A DNA stretch of 64,000 nt from JACVRW01 sp963757815 (GTDB lineage Bacteria; Actinomycetota; Thermoleophilia; Solirubrobacterales; Thermoleophilaceae). The notes under the pieces are model-generated. The model did not search any database. It worked only from the letters and a program-made list of their open reading frames with translations, and was not told where the DNA came from. The stretch is from positions 1-64,000 of the forward strand of contig CAVWSN010000010.1 of assembly GCA_963757815.1 (NCBI GenBank), in the 5' to 3' direction. The first letter of the stretch is position 1. Each line of letters starts with the position of its first letter. Below, in pieces: positions 1 through 9,490 of the stretch. The translations under genes and the position numbers were made by a program.

Positions 1-434
1 AGCAGATCGGCGAGCACGGGATACGCCGTGAGCGCGCCGGCGACCTGCCACGCCTGTTCCATCGCCGCGGCGAGCCATTCGCCCGTCTGCTCGACATCGT
101 CCGCGAGCGTCTCGAGATCTCGTCTCAGGCGACTGATCTCGGCCGGCTCGCCCTCGCCCTCCATGAACAAGACGCCGCTCTCGGCGACCAGCCCCGGGGG
201 ATTCAGATCCTCGGCGCCCGCGAATGGGCTCGCCGCCGGATGCGCTGCCGGGGCCACCGCGCTCCAGCGGTCCGCCAGGGCCTTGAGGACGCGCGACGCG
301 GCCTGGACCTCGACCGCCTGCCGCAACGGAGCCTGCGAGTAGAACTTCTCGTGCTCGCGGTGGAACTCGGTCAAGTTGCCGATCGCTTCGAGTAGCTGTG
401 GAGGCGGCGTCTCGGAACCCGAAGCCTCAGTCAT
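1..434 (-). CDS. Conserved hypothetical protein, 3' end beyond the window
   Basis: An open minus-strand frame runs from an ATG at 434 to the left edge without a stop, giving at least 144 residues. It begins MTEASGSETPPPQLLEAI and is rich in Glu, Ala and Leu, which suggests a mostly helical soluble protein; no signal peptide or membrane segment is visible. A GGGAG ribosome-binding sequence lies just upstream of the ATG. I do not recognise a family. It is transcribed away from the hydrolase gene at 630, so the 195 bases between them hold both promoters. The frame is supported by its length, ribosome-binding site and lack of stops. Confidence 0.55.
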   Translation of the reverse strand, partial: MTEASGSETPPPQLLEAIGNLTEFHREHEKFYSQAPLRQAVEVQAASRVLKALADRWSAVAPAAHPAASPFAGAEDLNPPGLVAESGVLFMEGEGEPAEISRLRRDLETLADDVEQTGEWLAAAMEQAWQVAGALTAYPVLADL

Positions 435-629
435 CGCTCCGAGTCTCCCAGTCCGCGCGGGATCTCGCCGCCCCGAGGGCTGAGCATCAGCGCGACCGCT
501 GCGGAGGGGAGCGGCCGACACTGGCCTCCCGTCGTCCTTGGGTGAGGCAGCCGAGCGACCGGGTTCGGTCGCGGCAAACTACGCAGGGCATGGCTCCGTC
601 GAGTAGCGGCCACGACGCAGAAGGTTGAG

Positions 630-2138
630 GTGAGGACCGTGGCAGGCGATGAGATGGAGATGAGGAGCAGGGTCGGTGAGGTCCTCAACCGCTGGCCGAC
701 AGCCGGCCTGGCGGTAGGGGTGGTCCGCGACGGATCCCTGGCGTGGTTCCATGGTCACGGCGTCGCCGACATCGGGTCGGGCACACCGGTCGACCAGGAC
801 ACCGTCTTCCGGATCGCCTCGATCACGAAGACGATCACGGCGATCGCGGTAATGCAGCTTTGGGAGCAGGGACTGGTCGACCTCGACGCGCCCGCCAACA
901 ACTACCTCCGCGGGTACTCGCTCGTGCCCGCCAAGGCCGGCTTTCGGCCGGCGACCCTGCGGCACCTGCTGACTCATACCGCCGGAGTCCGTGCGGTGCG
1001 GGGGCCCTCCGACCTGCTCCGGCCGGCGCTCGGCTGGGACGTACCGGCTGGGCGCTCGGCGTCGCTCGCCGAGTACTACCGAGGGGGCCTGTGCGTCGAC
1101 GTCGAGCCGGGCACCAAGTGGGCCTACTCCAATCACGGCTTCGCCAGCTTGGGCCAGATCGTCGAGGACGTCAGCGGGCTTCCGCTCGACCGCTACCTCC
1201 GCGAGCGTGTGTTCGGGCCGCTCGGCATGGAGAGCACAGACCTGGTGCGCTCCGAGCGGGTGCGGGCCCGCCTCGCCACCGGATACGAGCTGCGCTCCGG
1301 CGGACTCAGAGCGGTCGCGGACCGCGAGATCGCGACAGCCGGCGCCAGCGGTGTTTACTCCACCACGGGCGACGTGGCTCGCTACGTCTCGGCGCTTCTG
1401 GGCGCCGGCGCCAACGAGCACGGCTCGGTGCTCAAACCCCAGACGCTCGCCCGAATGTTCGAGCCCCACTACCAGCCCGATCCCCGGATCCAGGGCATGG
1501 GCCTGGGGTTCTTTCGCGACGAGGTCGGCGGCCACCGGACCGTCGGGCACGACGGGATATGGAAGGGCTTCCGCACCGACATGGTGCTCGCTCCCGACGA
1601 GGCGATCGGTGTCCTCGCGCTCGCCAACACCGGCTGGTTCGACCCCCGGGGCGCGCCTGTGCCCGTCACGAACGCATTGCTCCGGCACCTCCTCGAGCTC
1701 CCGGATGACGCCGTGCGCACGGATCTCCCGGAGCATCCGGAGACCTGGAGCGACCTGTGTGGCTGGTACACCCTCGGTCCCGGCGTGCTCACCGACCCCC
1801 AGCCCAGGGCAATGCTCGGGGCCGGCGTCGAAGTCGTCGTCCGCCGCGACCATCTCACGATCCGCGGGCAGATACCGATCCCCGCAGTGCGCAGGGGCCT
1901 TCGCCTCCACCCCGACCGCGACGACCCTTACGCCTTCCGGATCGATCTCTCCGGGTTGCTCTTGGGCACCTCTCCCGTCGTGTTCAGCCGCGACACCGAC
2001 GGCCAGGTGACGGCCCTGCATGTCGGTCTGACTCCGATGTCCTTCCAGAAGCGGCCCGGCGTTCGGAACCCCAGACCGTGGCTCAACGGTGCGCTCGCCG
2101 CCGGTGCCACGGCGCTCGCCTTGCGCCGGCGTCGCTAG
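630..2138 (+). CDS. Serine hydrolase of the beta-lactamase/D-Ala-D-Ala carboxypeptidase fold
   Basis: This 502-residue protein belongs to the beta-lactamase/transpeptidase-like family (class C beta-lactamase, peptidase S12, EstB-type esterase). The nucleophile motif SITK (SxxK) follows FRIA near residue 65, a YSN motif (YxN) follows near residue 168, and an HDG triad stands in for KTG/HxG near residue 308. The C-terminal 140 residues form a separate beta-rich domain, and the protein ends in an Arg-rich tail after a short hydrophobic stretch. No clear signal peptide is visible. The start is taken at GTG 630, preceded by AGAAGG; in-frame ATGs at 654 and 660 are alternatives. The substrate cannot be predicted: family members are esterases, peptidases or beta-lactamases. 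Confidence 0.85.
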   Translation: MRTVAGDEMEMRSRVGEVLNRWPTAGLAVGVVRDGSLAWFHGHGVADIGSGTPVDQDTVFRIASITKTITAIAVMQLWEQGLVDLDAPANNYLRGYSLVPAKAGFRPATLRHLLTHTAGVRAVRGPSDLLRPALGWDVPAGRSASLAEYYRGGLCVDVEPGTKWAYSNHGFASLGQIVEDVSGLPLDRYLRERVFGPLGMESTDLVRSERVRARLATGYELRSGGLRAVADREIATAGASGVYSTTGDVARYVSALLGAGANEHGSVLKPQTLARMFEPHYQPDPRIQGMGLGFFRDEVGGHRTVGHDGIWKGFRTDMVLAPDEAIGVLALANTGWFDPRGAPVPVTNALLRHLLELPDDAVRTDLPEHPETWSDLCGWYTLGPGVLTDPQPRAMLGAGVEVVVRRDHLTIRGQIPIPAVRRGLRLHPDRDDPYAFRIDLSGLLLGTSPVVFSRDTDGQVTALHVGLTPMSFQKRPGVRNPRPWLNGALAAGATALALRRRR

Positions 2139-2520
2139 GAGCATGCACACCGGGACTCTGACGACGTCGGGCTTCGCGGCCAGTACCGCCCCGGCTTCGC
2201 GGCCTGGCCGACGTCGTGCCAGGCATGAGCTTCCACTTCCGCGGCCCGGTCCCGCCCGCGGTCGCGATAGCCGCCATCGTCCTCGGGGTCACTGCCTCGA
2301 TCCTCCCGGGGCGCAGCGTACGGCCCGGCTCGACGTAATCGAAGTCCTGACTACGAGTAGCGAGAGCCAGCGCGAGTGCGTCGCCGGGCACGACCGCCAC
2401 GCCGTTCCTTCTCATTGTCCGTTCCTTGTCTAAACCCCTCCGATTTCGGCGCGATTCCTGGATACCCACCCTCGGCCAAGCCCTGACAAAAGTCAGTGAT
2501 TTGCAGACCTTTCAACCCGA
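2139..2520. other. Intergenic stretch, possible minus-strand small ORF
   Basis: This stretch lies between the hydrolase and the tRNA-Gly remnant. The only candidate gene is a minus-strand frame from ATG 2415 (AAGGA ribosome-binding site) that runs back to 2083 and overlaps the hydrolase 3' end. It would encode 110 residues beginning MRRNGVAVVPGD. It has no recognised family and its Arg/Gly-rich second half looks like non-coding high-GC translation, so it is not called as a gene. Confidence 0.3.
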
Positions 2521-2523
2521 TAC

Positions 2524-2583
2524 GCGGCGGTGAGCTACTGCTTGCCATGCAGAAGGTCGTGGGTTCGAATCCCATCAGCCGCT
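2524..2583 (+). tRNA. tRNA-Gly (anticodon GCC) lacking most of its D-arm
   Basis: The anticodon stem-loop (CTGC-TTGCCAT-GCAG, anticodon GCC at 2544-2546), a perfect T-arm (GTGGG-TTCGAAT-CCCAT, 2559-2575) and a 3' acceptor strand CAGCCGC with discriminator T are present. The putative 5' acceptor GCGGCGG at 2524-2530 pairs at six of seven positions. Only about seven bases separate it from the anticodon stem, so roughly 16 bases of D-arm are missing. A bacterial elongator tRNA without a D-arm should not be functional. It is either a pseudogene, an integration-damaged tRNA or a small assembly deletion. A hairpin terminator follows directly. Confidence 0.55.
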
Positions 2584-2588
2584 CTCGG

Positions 2589-2613
2589 AAAGCCCCGTTT
2601 TTAGCGGGGGTTT
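2589..2613 (+). terminator. Intrinsic terminator after the tRNA-Gly remnant
   Basis: An A/C-rich left arm (AAAGCCCCG) and its near complement (CGGGGGTTT) enclose a T-rich loop, forming a stem of about eight pairs right after the tRNA 3' end. Position and symmetry fit a terminator for the tRNA transcript. Confidence 0.6.
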
Positions 2614-2954
2614 CGGGAGGTAGCGGGGGCCCGATATGTCCGTAGGAGCGTCGCTCGGATCATGCAGGAATATCGGCTAGCGCAGTGAACTACCGCGCTC
2701 TCGCTCCTCGCGCAAAGCGCACTCGAGGCTGGAGTGCTCCCGCGCAGGAAAGCGATAGCGCAGGTCGTCCTCCCGCTTCTCGCGCAAATCGACGATCGGT
2801 CCCATCGCATCGTCCCGATTGGATGAATCCGGAGCCGGCGGTTGCGAGTGCCGCGCGGGCGCCGTCGACCTGGCCCGCGTTGTGCGCTGCTCGACGAGCC
2901 GCCGCAGGCTGCGGCGCCCGACCCGGTGCGCCACGCGCGCTGCGGGCACGGCCG
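2614..2954. other. Stretch without a supported gene
   Basis: No convincing gene is visible between the tRNA-Gly terminator and the AhpD-like gene. A minus-strand frame ending at 2677 contains a charged C-terminal segment starting MGPIVDLREKRED that could be a gene remnant. There is no upstream coding support or ribosome-binding site, so it is left uncalled. Confidence 0.3.
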
Positions 2955-3308
2955 TCACCCCGGCTCGCCGGGCGTCTCGAGCGCCGCCTCGACGTCGTAG
3001 CCGAGCGCCAACGCCAACTCCGGCGCGGCCGACACGACACGCGCCAGGCCGACCGTCGGCGCCACCGCGATCAGCGAACCGACGACCTCGTCGATACTGG
3101 CGCCGGCCGCCAGCGCCACCTCGACGTTCGCCTGGTAGGAGCTCGGCGCCGCATCGATCGCCAGTGACGCCGCCAGCCGCACCAGCGCGTGCGTCTTCTG
3201 ATCAAGCCGCGAGACCTCGACCGTGTCGCGGCCCATCCCCAGCACCGACTCCACGAAGCGCTCATCGTTCAACGCAAGCCGGCACAGCGTCTCTCTGTAG
3301 TCGACCAT
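2955..3308 (-). CDS. Carboxymuconolactone decarboxylase/AhpD-like family protein
   Basis: This 117-residue all-helical protein resembles the carboxymuconolactone decarboxylase (CMD/AhpD-like) family. The central pattern (DQKTHALVRLAASLA, then VEVALAAGASIDEVVG and APTVGLARVVSAAPEL) follows the usual helix order. It lacks the CxxC redox pair of true AhpD, so it is probably not a peroxiredoxin reductant. The start is placed at ATG 3308 because GGGGAGAG precedes it directly; the longer frame to 3383 has no such signal. It lies 52 bases downstream of the DUF7144 membrane protein gene on the same strand, so the two may be cotranscribed. Confidence 0.75.
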   Translation of the reverse strand: MVDYRETLCRLALNDERFVESVLGMGRDTVEVSRLDQKTHALVRLAASLAIDAAPSSYQANVEVALAAGASIDEVVGSLIAVAPTVGLARVVSAAPELALALGYDVEAALETPGEPG

Positions 3309-3360
3309 CTCTCCCCTCGGCGCCACTCGGGGCGTTCCACGGACGGACACTCCCCGAAAC

Positions 3361-3744
3361 TCAGGTTGCCGGCGCCCTCTCATCCTCGCCGAAGACGATG
3401 ATGCCGTAGACGACCCACACGCACAGGAAGAAGATCCCGAGTGACCACCACGGGTAGCTACCGCCGATCGACAGCAGGGCTCCGATCGCGCCGAGGCTGC
3501 CGCCGATGATGCCGATTACCCGGCCGTAGGTGTTGCCCGCAATCAGCGAGAACCCTCCGGTGAGCTGGATCACCCCGAGGATGATCAGGACCCAGCCCAT
3601 CGTGTTGAGGTTCGTGAGGATGTACCTCGTGTCGTTGACAAAGATGTTCGCATCGTCCAGGGCTCCGATGCCGTAGATGATGTTGAGCGTGCCCACAATC
3701 AGCAGCAGCGTTGCTGCGAACACCATTCGGCCTGCGCCTCGCAT
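3361..3744 (-). CDS. DUF7144-like four-helix membrane protein
   Basis: This 127-residue protein has four hydrophobic helices (near residues 6-26, 48-68, 75-93 and 98-117) and short polar loops, the layout of DUF7144 actinobacterial membrane proteins. Conserved-looking features are the NIIYGI segment after helix 1 and WVLIILGVIQL in helix 2. The function is unknown. AAGGAGG lies one base before the upstream ATG at 3750 but seven bases before the ATG at 3744, so 3744 is the likely start. It is transcribed divergently from the large LuxR-type regulator. Confidence 0.75.
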   Translation of the reverse strand: MRGAGRMVFAATLLLIVGTLNIIYGIGALDDANIFVNDTRYILTNLNTMGWVLIILGVIQLTGGFSLIAGNTYGRVIGIIGGSLGAIGALLSIGGSYPWWSLGIFFLCVWVVYGIIVFGEDERAPAT

Positions 3745-3949
3745 ACCCATACCTCCTTGAGTGATTGGCCGCTGGTCCGCGACCTGACGCGATTAGAACG
3801 CGGCTTGACACGGGCGTCATCCCCCGAATGGAATGAATCCCACTGAGTGACAGTCTCCGCCCGGGTGGCTAGGCTGGTATAGCCCCGGCTTCTGGCCATC
3901 CGCCGGTGTTGCGCGGACTGGCCCTGCGACTCCGGGCCAGAGCAGAGGG

Positions 3950-6262
3950 ATGGACGTGGCAACGCATCGCCAGTCATCCAGGCCCCGCTTACATAGCCTT
4001 TCGCCCGGGCTCCAAGCAGCCGGCGCGAGTGCGACATCGCAGCGTGCGTTGGCGTTCGAGCTGCTCGAGTCGAAGCTGCGTCCCCCGCAGGGCCGCTTCG
4101 GGACGGTGTCCCGCGCACGGCTCATCAGCGTGTTAGAAAGCGCGGGCGCGGCTCCGGTCGTTTTCCTGGCCGCCGGCCCGGGCTGGGGGAAGACGACGCT
4201 GCTCGCTCAATGGGCCGCCGGCTCGGAACGCCCATTCGCGTGGGTGGACGTCGATGAGACGGACAACGACCCAATCGTCCTCCTGAGCTACATCGCGGTC
4301 GCGCTCGACCGCGTCGCGCCGCTCGACTCGCGGGTGTTCGATTCGCTTGCGTCACCGGGAGCTTCGGTCGAGGCGACTGTCGTTCCGCGTCTAGGGGCGG
4401 CTCTGGCGACGATTGGCCGGCCAGTCGTCCTGGTCTTGGACGACCTGCACCTTGTCGACGATCCGGCGGCTCTCGACGCCGTCTCGGCGCTCGCGAGACA
4501 TATTCCCGAGGGCTCGCAGCTGGTTCTCTCAGCGCGAGGCGAGCCGGCAATCCCGCTAGGAGCACTGCGCGCGCGCGGCCTCGTAATCGAGATCGGGCCG
4601 GATGACCTCAGAATGGACGAAGCGGAAGCGAGCCTGCTGTTGAGCGCGGCCGGTCTCGAGCTGGCGGACGAGCAGGTCAGTGAGCTGACAGAGCACACAG
4701 AGGGCTGGTCGGCGGGGCTCTACCTCGCCGCGTTGTCGATCAACGCCCGAGGAATCCACGCCAAAGGCGCGGCGACGTTCTCGGGGAGCGATCGTCTGGT
4801 CTCCGACTATCTGCAGTCGGAGTTGCTCGCGCACCTGTCCCCGGACGATCTTCGCTTTCTGACGCGAACCGCGGTTCTCGAACGGATGTCCGGACCACTA
4901 TGCGACGCGGTCCTCCAAGAGAGCGGCTCCGCGGAGATTCTTGAGTCGCTGGCGCGCTCCAACCTGTTCTTGGTGCCGCTGGCTGGTGGTGGCGAGTGGT
5001 ACCGCTACCACCATCTATTCCAGGAGCTGCTGCGAGCGGAGCTGACCCGAGCCGAGCCGGACCTTGTCTCTCGCCTCCTCGTTCGCGCTACCGACTGGTG
5101 CGAGGCGGACGGGCAGCCCGAGGCGGCGATCGGGTACGCACAGGAAGCGGGGGATGTCGTCCGGGTGGCGCGGCTGGTCGAGCGTTGGGGCCAACCGGTG
5201 TACCAGAGCGGTCGCGTAGCGACCGTCGAGCGCTGGCTCCGCTGGTTGGAGCGGCATGGAGCGCTCGACCGGAACGCGGCGGTCGCCGTGCTCGGCGCGC
5301 TCATCGCCGTCGTTCAGGGCCGGCCGGCGGAGGCGGAGCGGTGGGCCGAGATTGCCGAACGCGCGAGCTACGACGGCGTGCTGTATGACGGCAGCGCGTC
5401 GATCGACTCGTGGCTGGCGCTACTCAGTGCGATGCGTTGTCGGAGAGGTGTGGCCAAGATGCGCACAGATGCGGAGCTCGCGGTCCGGGAGCTCGCCCGC
5501 GGGAGCCAGTTCTGGCCGACCGCTGTGCTGCTTCTCGCGCTCTCGCACCGGCTGGCAGGCGAGCTCGACCAGGCCGATGACCTGCTTGCAGACGTCGCTG
5601 AGGAGGGCCTCGCGCTGGGGGCGCCCGAGCCGGTGGTGGTGGCGTTCGGCGAGCGCGCCGGGCTCGCGATCGGGCGCGGGGCGTGGGTCGAGGCCGAGGA
5701 GTTCGTCGATCGGGCGGGTGTGGTCATGCGCCGTGCGCGGATGCAGGCTTATCCCACCAGCGCGCTCGTCTATGGGGTAGCGGCTCGCGTCGCGCTCCAT
5801 CGGGGTGAGGCCGAGCGCGCCCAGGAGCTGCTCACCGAGGCGCAGCCCCTTCGGCCGCGGCTTACCTACGCGCTGCCGCACCTGGCGGTCCAGACCCGCT
5901 TGGAGCTCGCCAACGCCTACCTGACGATCGCCGACGCCGGCGGAGCAAGAACGATGCTGCGCGAGATCGACGCCCTCCTGAGGCGAGTACCAGATCTCGG
6001 CACGCTGTTAGCCCCGGTGGAGGAACTGCGCTCGAGCCTGAAGACGATGAGCGCCGAGGCGCCCGGGGCGTCGACGCTGACGACGGCGGAGCTGCGCGTG
6101 ATGCCGTACCTGGGAACGCACCTGTCCTTTCGGGAGGTCGGCGAGCGAATGTTCATCTCGCAGCACACGGTGAAGTCACACGCGATGGCCATCTATCGCA
6201 AGCTCAACGTCACCTCTCGCAGCGGCGCTGTCGAGCGCGCCCGCGAGCTCGGCCTGCTCTGA
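3950..6262 (+). CDS. MalT-type (LAL) LuxR-family ATP-dependent transcriptional regulator
   Basis: This is a 770-residue regulator of the large ATP-binding LuxR (LAL/MalT) class. A Walker A motif GPGWGKTT is near residue 76 and a Walker B region VVLVLDDLHLVDD near 160, forming a STAND-type ATPase. Then come a winged-helix segment with the YHHLFQELLR signature, a TPR-like helical array (about 370-680), and a C-terminal LuxR HTH (LTTAELRVMPYL to HTVKSHAMAIYRKLNV). Family members oligomerise on ATP and an inducer and activate neighbouring catabolic genes. It lies 110 bases upstream of the DUF1269-like/arylsulfatase cluster on the same strand, which is its plausible target. The start at ATG 3950 is poorly supported. 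Confidence 0.9.
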   Translation: MDVATHRQSSRPRLHSLSPGLQAAGASATSQRALAFELLESKLRPPQGRFGTVSRARLISVLESAGAAPVVFLAAGPGWGKTTLLAQWAAGSERPFAWVDVDETDNDPIVLLSYIAVALDRVAPLDSRVFDSLASPGASVEATVVPRLGAALATIGRPVVLVLDDLHLVDDPAALDAVSALARHIPEGSQLVLSARGEPAIPLGALRARGLVIEIGPDDLRMDEAEASLLLSAAGLELADEQVSELTEHTEGWSAGLYLAALSINARGIHAKGAATFSGSDRLVSDYLQSELLAHLSPDDLRFLTRTAVLERMSGPLCDAVLQESGSAEILESLARSNLFLVPLAGGGEWYRYHHLFQELLRAELTRAEPDLVSRLLVRATDWCEADGQPEAAIGYAQEAGDVVRVARLVERWGQPVYQSGRVATVERWLRWLERHGALDRNAAVAVLGALIAVVQGRPAEAERWAEIAERASYDGVLYDGSASIDSWLALLSAMRCRRGVAKMRTDAELAVRELARGSQFWPTAVLLLALSHRLAGELDQADDLLADVAEEGLALGAPEPVVVAFGERAGLAIGRGAWVEAEEFVDRAGVVMRRARMQAYPTSALVYGVAARVALHRGEAERAQELLTEAQPLRPRLTYALPHLAVQTRLELANAYLTIADAGGARTMLREIDALLRRVPDLGTLLAPVEELRSSLKTMSAEAPGASTLTTAELRVMPYLGTHLSFREVGERMFISQHTVKSHAMAIYRKLNVTSRSGAVERARELGLL

Positions 6263-6371
6263 ACAGACGGCCAGGGAATGGCCTTCCCGGCGACGTTCAT
6301 CCGTATCGGACGATGTGCGCCCGGCGTCGTTGTTCGAAGATCTAGGCGGCCCTGATCGAAGGAGAGGAAAG

Positions 6372-6920
6372 ATGGCGATTGGACCTGTTCAGCTGATCGT
6401 GCTGGGCTTCAACCACCCTGAATTTCACGGCGAGATCATCGCCGAGCTGGAGCGGCTGCGCGAGAACGACACGGTGCGCGTGATCGACGCGCTGGCCGTC
6501 TACAAGGACGCTGACGGCGAGTTCGAAGTCGAGCACCTCAGCAACCTGTCCGAGCAGGAGGCGATCGAGCTCGGTAGCACGGTCGGCGCCCTGGTCGGGC
6601 TCGGCATCGAGGGCGAGGAGGGCTTCGAGGCTGGCGCCCAAGCTGGCGCCGAGGCGGCCGCCGACGGCGTCCAGGTCTTTTCCGACGAGGAGGCCTGGGA
6701 CGTGCTTGAGGAGATCCCCAACGACTCGGCCGCCGCGCTGCTCCTGATCGAGCACCACTGGGCGGTGCCGTTGCGGGACGCGGTCGCGCTCGCGGGCGGT
6801 TTCCGTATCACCGACGGCTTCATCAGCCCGCTCGACCTGGTCGAGATCGGCCTGGTCTCGGCCGAGGAGGCCAAGCAGCTGCACGCCCAGGAGACCGCCG
6901 CCGCCGGAAGCGCGAGCTGA
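6372..6920 (+). CDS. DUF1269/DUF6325-like protein
   Basis: This acidic 182-residue protein begins MAIGPVQLIVLGF and has a ferredoxin-like N-terminal half, a Gly/Ala-rich middle (GSTVGALVGLGIEGEEGFEAG) and a second alpha/beta half containing ALLLIEHHWAVPLRDAV. The pattern matches the DUF1269/DUF6325 family, which has no assigned biochemical function. The start at ATG 6372 is preceded by GGAGAGG; a longer frame to 6315 has no support. It is the first gene of a run that continues with a tiny Arg-rich ORF, an arylsulfatase and a second DUF1269-like gene. Confidence 0.75.
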   Translation: MAIGPVQLIVLGFNHPEFHGEIIAELERLRENDTVRVIDALAVYKDADGEFEVEHLSNLSEQEAIELGSTVGALVGLGIEGEEGFEAGAQAGAEAAADGVQVFSDEEAWDVLEEIPNDSAAALLLIEHHWAVPLRDAVALAGGFRITDGFISPLDLVEIGLVSAEEAKQLHAQETAAAGSAS

Positions 6921-6957
6921 CCGCCGGCCACCTACACACTCAGTCAGGAGACACAAG

Positions 6958-7032
6958 ATGCTCGGAACACGCAGAGTCGCACGACGGACCGGTCGCCGCA
7001 CTGCACGACGCGTCTCACGACGCCGCCGCTGA
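6958..7032 (+). CDS. 24-residue Arg-rich small ORF
   Basis: ATG 6958 is preceded by CAGGAG with a seven-base spacer and opens a 24-codon frame ending TGA at 7032. Thirteen of the residues are Arg; the sequence begins MLGTRRVARRTGRRT. It fits exactly between the DUF1269-like gene and the arylsulfatase, whose ATG is 18 bases downstream. It could be a translated leader peptide or the basic N-terminus of a shortened companion protein. I know of no function. Confidence 0.4.
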   Translation: MLGTRRVARRTGRRTARRVSRRRR

Positions 7033-7050
7033 ACGCGGGGAGATCACCTG

Positions 7051-9465
7051 ATGAGCCAGCGTGACCGCAGCAAGCTTCCCATCCGCCGGGAGCCGTTCCA
7101 GGGTGTGGCCAACCGGACACTCGACGGCTCGCAGCCGGACTGGGAGGCGATCGGCCACGTCGATGCTCCCGATGGGGCGCCCAACGTTCTGGTGGTGCTG
7201 ATCGACGACGCCGGGCTTCGGCAACCCTGCGACGTTCGGCGGGCCCGATCGACACCCCGAACTACACGCGGATGGCCGAGGGTGGCCTGCGGTACAACCG
7301 CTTCCACGTGACCGCGCTGTGCTCGCCCACGCGGGCGGCCCTGCTGACCGGCCGCAACACCACGCCGTCGGCTTCGGCTCGGTCGGCGAGTTCTCGACCG
7401 GCTTCCCCGGCTATACGGCGTTCGTTCCCGACGACTGCGCTCCCTTCCCGAGGATTCTGCGGGACAACGGCTACAGCACCGCGGCGTTCGGCAAGTGGCA
7501 CCTGACGCCGGACGGCCAGCAGGGTCCTGCCGGGCCGTTCGACCGCTGGCCCGTCGGCTGGGGATTTGACTACTTCTACGGCTTCCTCGGCGGAGGCTCG
7601 GGGCAGTGGGATCCGTGCCTGACCGAGAACCAGAAGATCATCGGCACTCCAGCCGCCTTCTACGACGGGGACGAGGCCTACTACCTGCCCGACGACATGG
7701 CCGACAAGACGATCGAGTGGCTGCACGGCGGTCCGGGCACAGGACGCAGGGAAGCCGTTCTTCGGCTACTTCTCAACGGGGTGCAGCCACGCCCCGCATC
7801 ACGTGGCAGAGGCCTGGGCGAAGAAGTACAAGGGCAAGTTCGACCAGGGGTGGGACAAGCTGCGCGAGGAGACGTTCGCGAGGCAGAAGGCCCTCGGAGT
7901 GATCCCCGCGGACGCGGAGCTCACGCCCCGCGACGAGGCGTTCCCCGCCTGGGATGACGTCCCGGACAAGCTGAAGGCGTACTACGCGCGCCAGATGGAG
8001 GTGTACGCCGGCTATTCGGAGAACGCCGACTACAACGTCGGCCGGGTGCTCGACGCGATCGACGGAGCTCGGCGAGCTCGACAACACGCTCGTGTTCTGG
8101 ATCTGGGGCGACAACGGCGCCAGCATGGAGGGCACGATCACCGGCTCGTTCAACGAGCTGACGATGCAGAACGGCATCCCGCTGACCGACGAGATGCAGC
8201 TTCAGCTCGCCGAGCGCTACGGCGGCATCGAGGCGTGGGGCAACCAGATGATGGCGCCCCACTACTCGGCCGCCTGGGCGTGGGCGGGCAACACGCCGTT
8301 CCAGTGGGGAAAGCAGGTGGGCTCGCACCTGGGCGGGACGCGCAACCCGCTTGTCGTGCACTGGCCCGAGCGGATCAGCGAGCAGGGGGCGCTGCGCTCG
8401 CACTTCACGCACGTGATCGACATCGGCCCGACGATCCTCGACGTCGCGGGCATCCCGATGCCGACGCACGTCGACGGGATCGAGCAGCAGCCGATGCACG
8501 GCGTCACGTTCGCCGATTCGTTCGCCGACGGCGGAGCCCCCGAGCGCCACACCCAGCAGTACTTCGAGACGATCGGCAACCGGGCGATGTACAAGGACGG
8601 CTGGTGGCTGGCGATGAAGACCGAGCGGATCCCGTGGGTCCTCACGCCCGAGGCGCTGAAGCCGTACACGCCCGGGTGTGTGGGACCCCGATGACGACCC
8701 CGTCGAGCTCTACTACCTGCCGGACGACTTCAGCCAGGCGCACGACCTCGCCGCCGAGCATCCCGAGAAGGTGAAGGAGCTCAAGGAGCTGTTCTGGGAG
8801 GAGGCCGAGAAGTACAACGTCCTGCCGCTGCTGGCCGACACTCGCGGCGTTCTTCGGCATCGTGCCGCCGCTCCCGGACGTCGCCAAGTCCGAGTTCCGC
8901 GGCGACGTCCAGAACGTCCTGTCCGGGATGATCCCGCGGATCTACAACCACTCCTACACGATCAGCGCCGACCTCGTGATCCCGGCGGGCGGCGCCGAGG
9001 GCGTGATCGTCGCCGAGGCCGACCACCTGGGCGGCTTCTCGCTGTTCGTCGACGACGGCAAGCTGACGCACACCTACTCGATGATGGGCGTCTTCGTCTT
9101 CCGGCAGGAGGCCGAGGAGCCGCTGCCCGAAGGCGAGGTGACCGTCCGCATGGAGTTCGCCGCCGACGCCGCCAAGCCGGCGACCGGCGGCGAGGTGACG
9201 CTCTTCATCGACGACCGGCCGGTCGGCAAGGGCCGCATGGACCACACCGTGCCGATTCGCTTCTCGGGCTACGCCGGTATGGACATCGGCCGCGACAACG
9301 GCGGCGTCGTCGATCTCGCCTACGAGGACAGGAAGCCGTTCGCGTTCACGGGCACGATCAAGAAGGTCGTGTTCGACGTCAATCCCCACCCATCGGCGGA
9401 GGAAGCGCACGAGCTCCACACGGCCGTCCACACACGGGCACACGGCCCACGCGATCACAGCGTGA
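7051..9465 (+). pseudogene. Arylsulfatase, broken by about eight single-base frameshifts
   Basis: Joining the frames gives about 800 residues of a type I arylsulfatase, which hydrolyses sulfate esters with a formylglycine nucleophile. The metal-binding start NVLVVLIDDAG and the nucleophile signature CSPTRAALLTGRN are intact, as are GKWHLTPDG, the HAPHHV segment and the C-terminal beta-rich domain. Single-base insertions near 7213, 7246, 7729, 8064, 8675, 8840 and 9435 and a deletion near 7358 break the frame, mostly in G or C runs. Between indels the coding sequence has no stops. The natural end is probably TGA 9463-9465. It sits between two DUF1269-like genes. Recent decay or local sequencing error are both possible. 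Confidence 0.8.
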
Positions 9466-9490
9466 GCCGATACGTCGAGGAGGAGTCCCG

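Noticed and set aside
579..2150. A 523-codon minus-strand open frame opposite the beta-lactamase-fold hydrolase
   Set aside because: It is the antisense shadow of a gene with clear SxxK, YxN and HxG motifs; its own product has no recognisable motif and an Arg/Gly/Val-rich composition.
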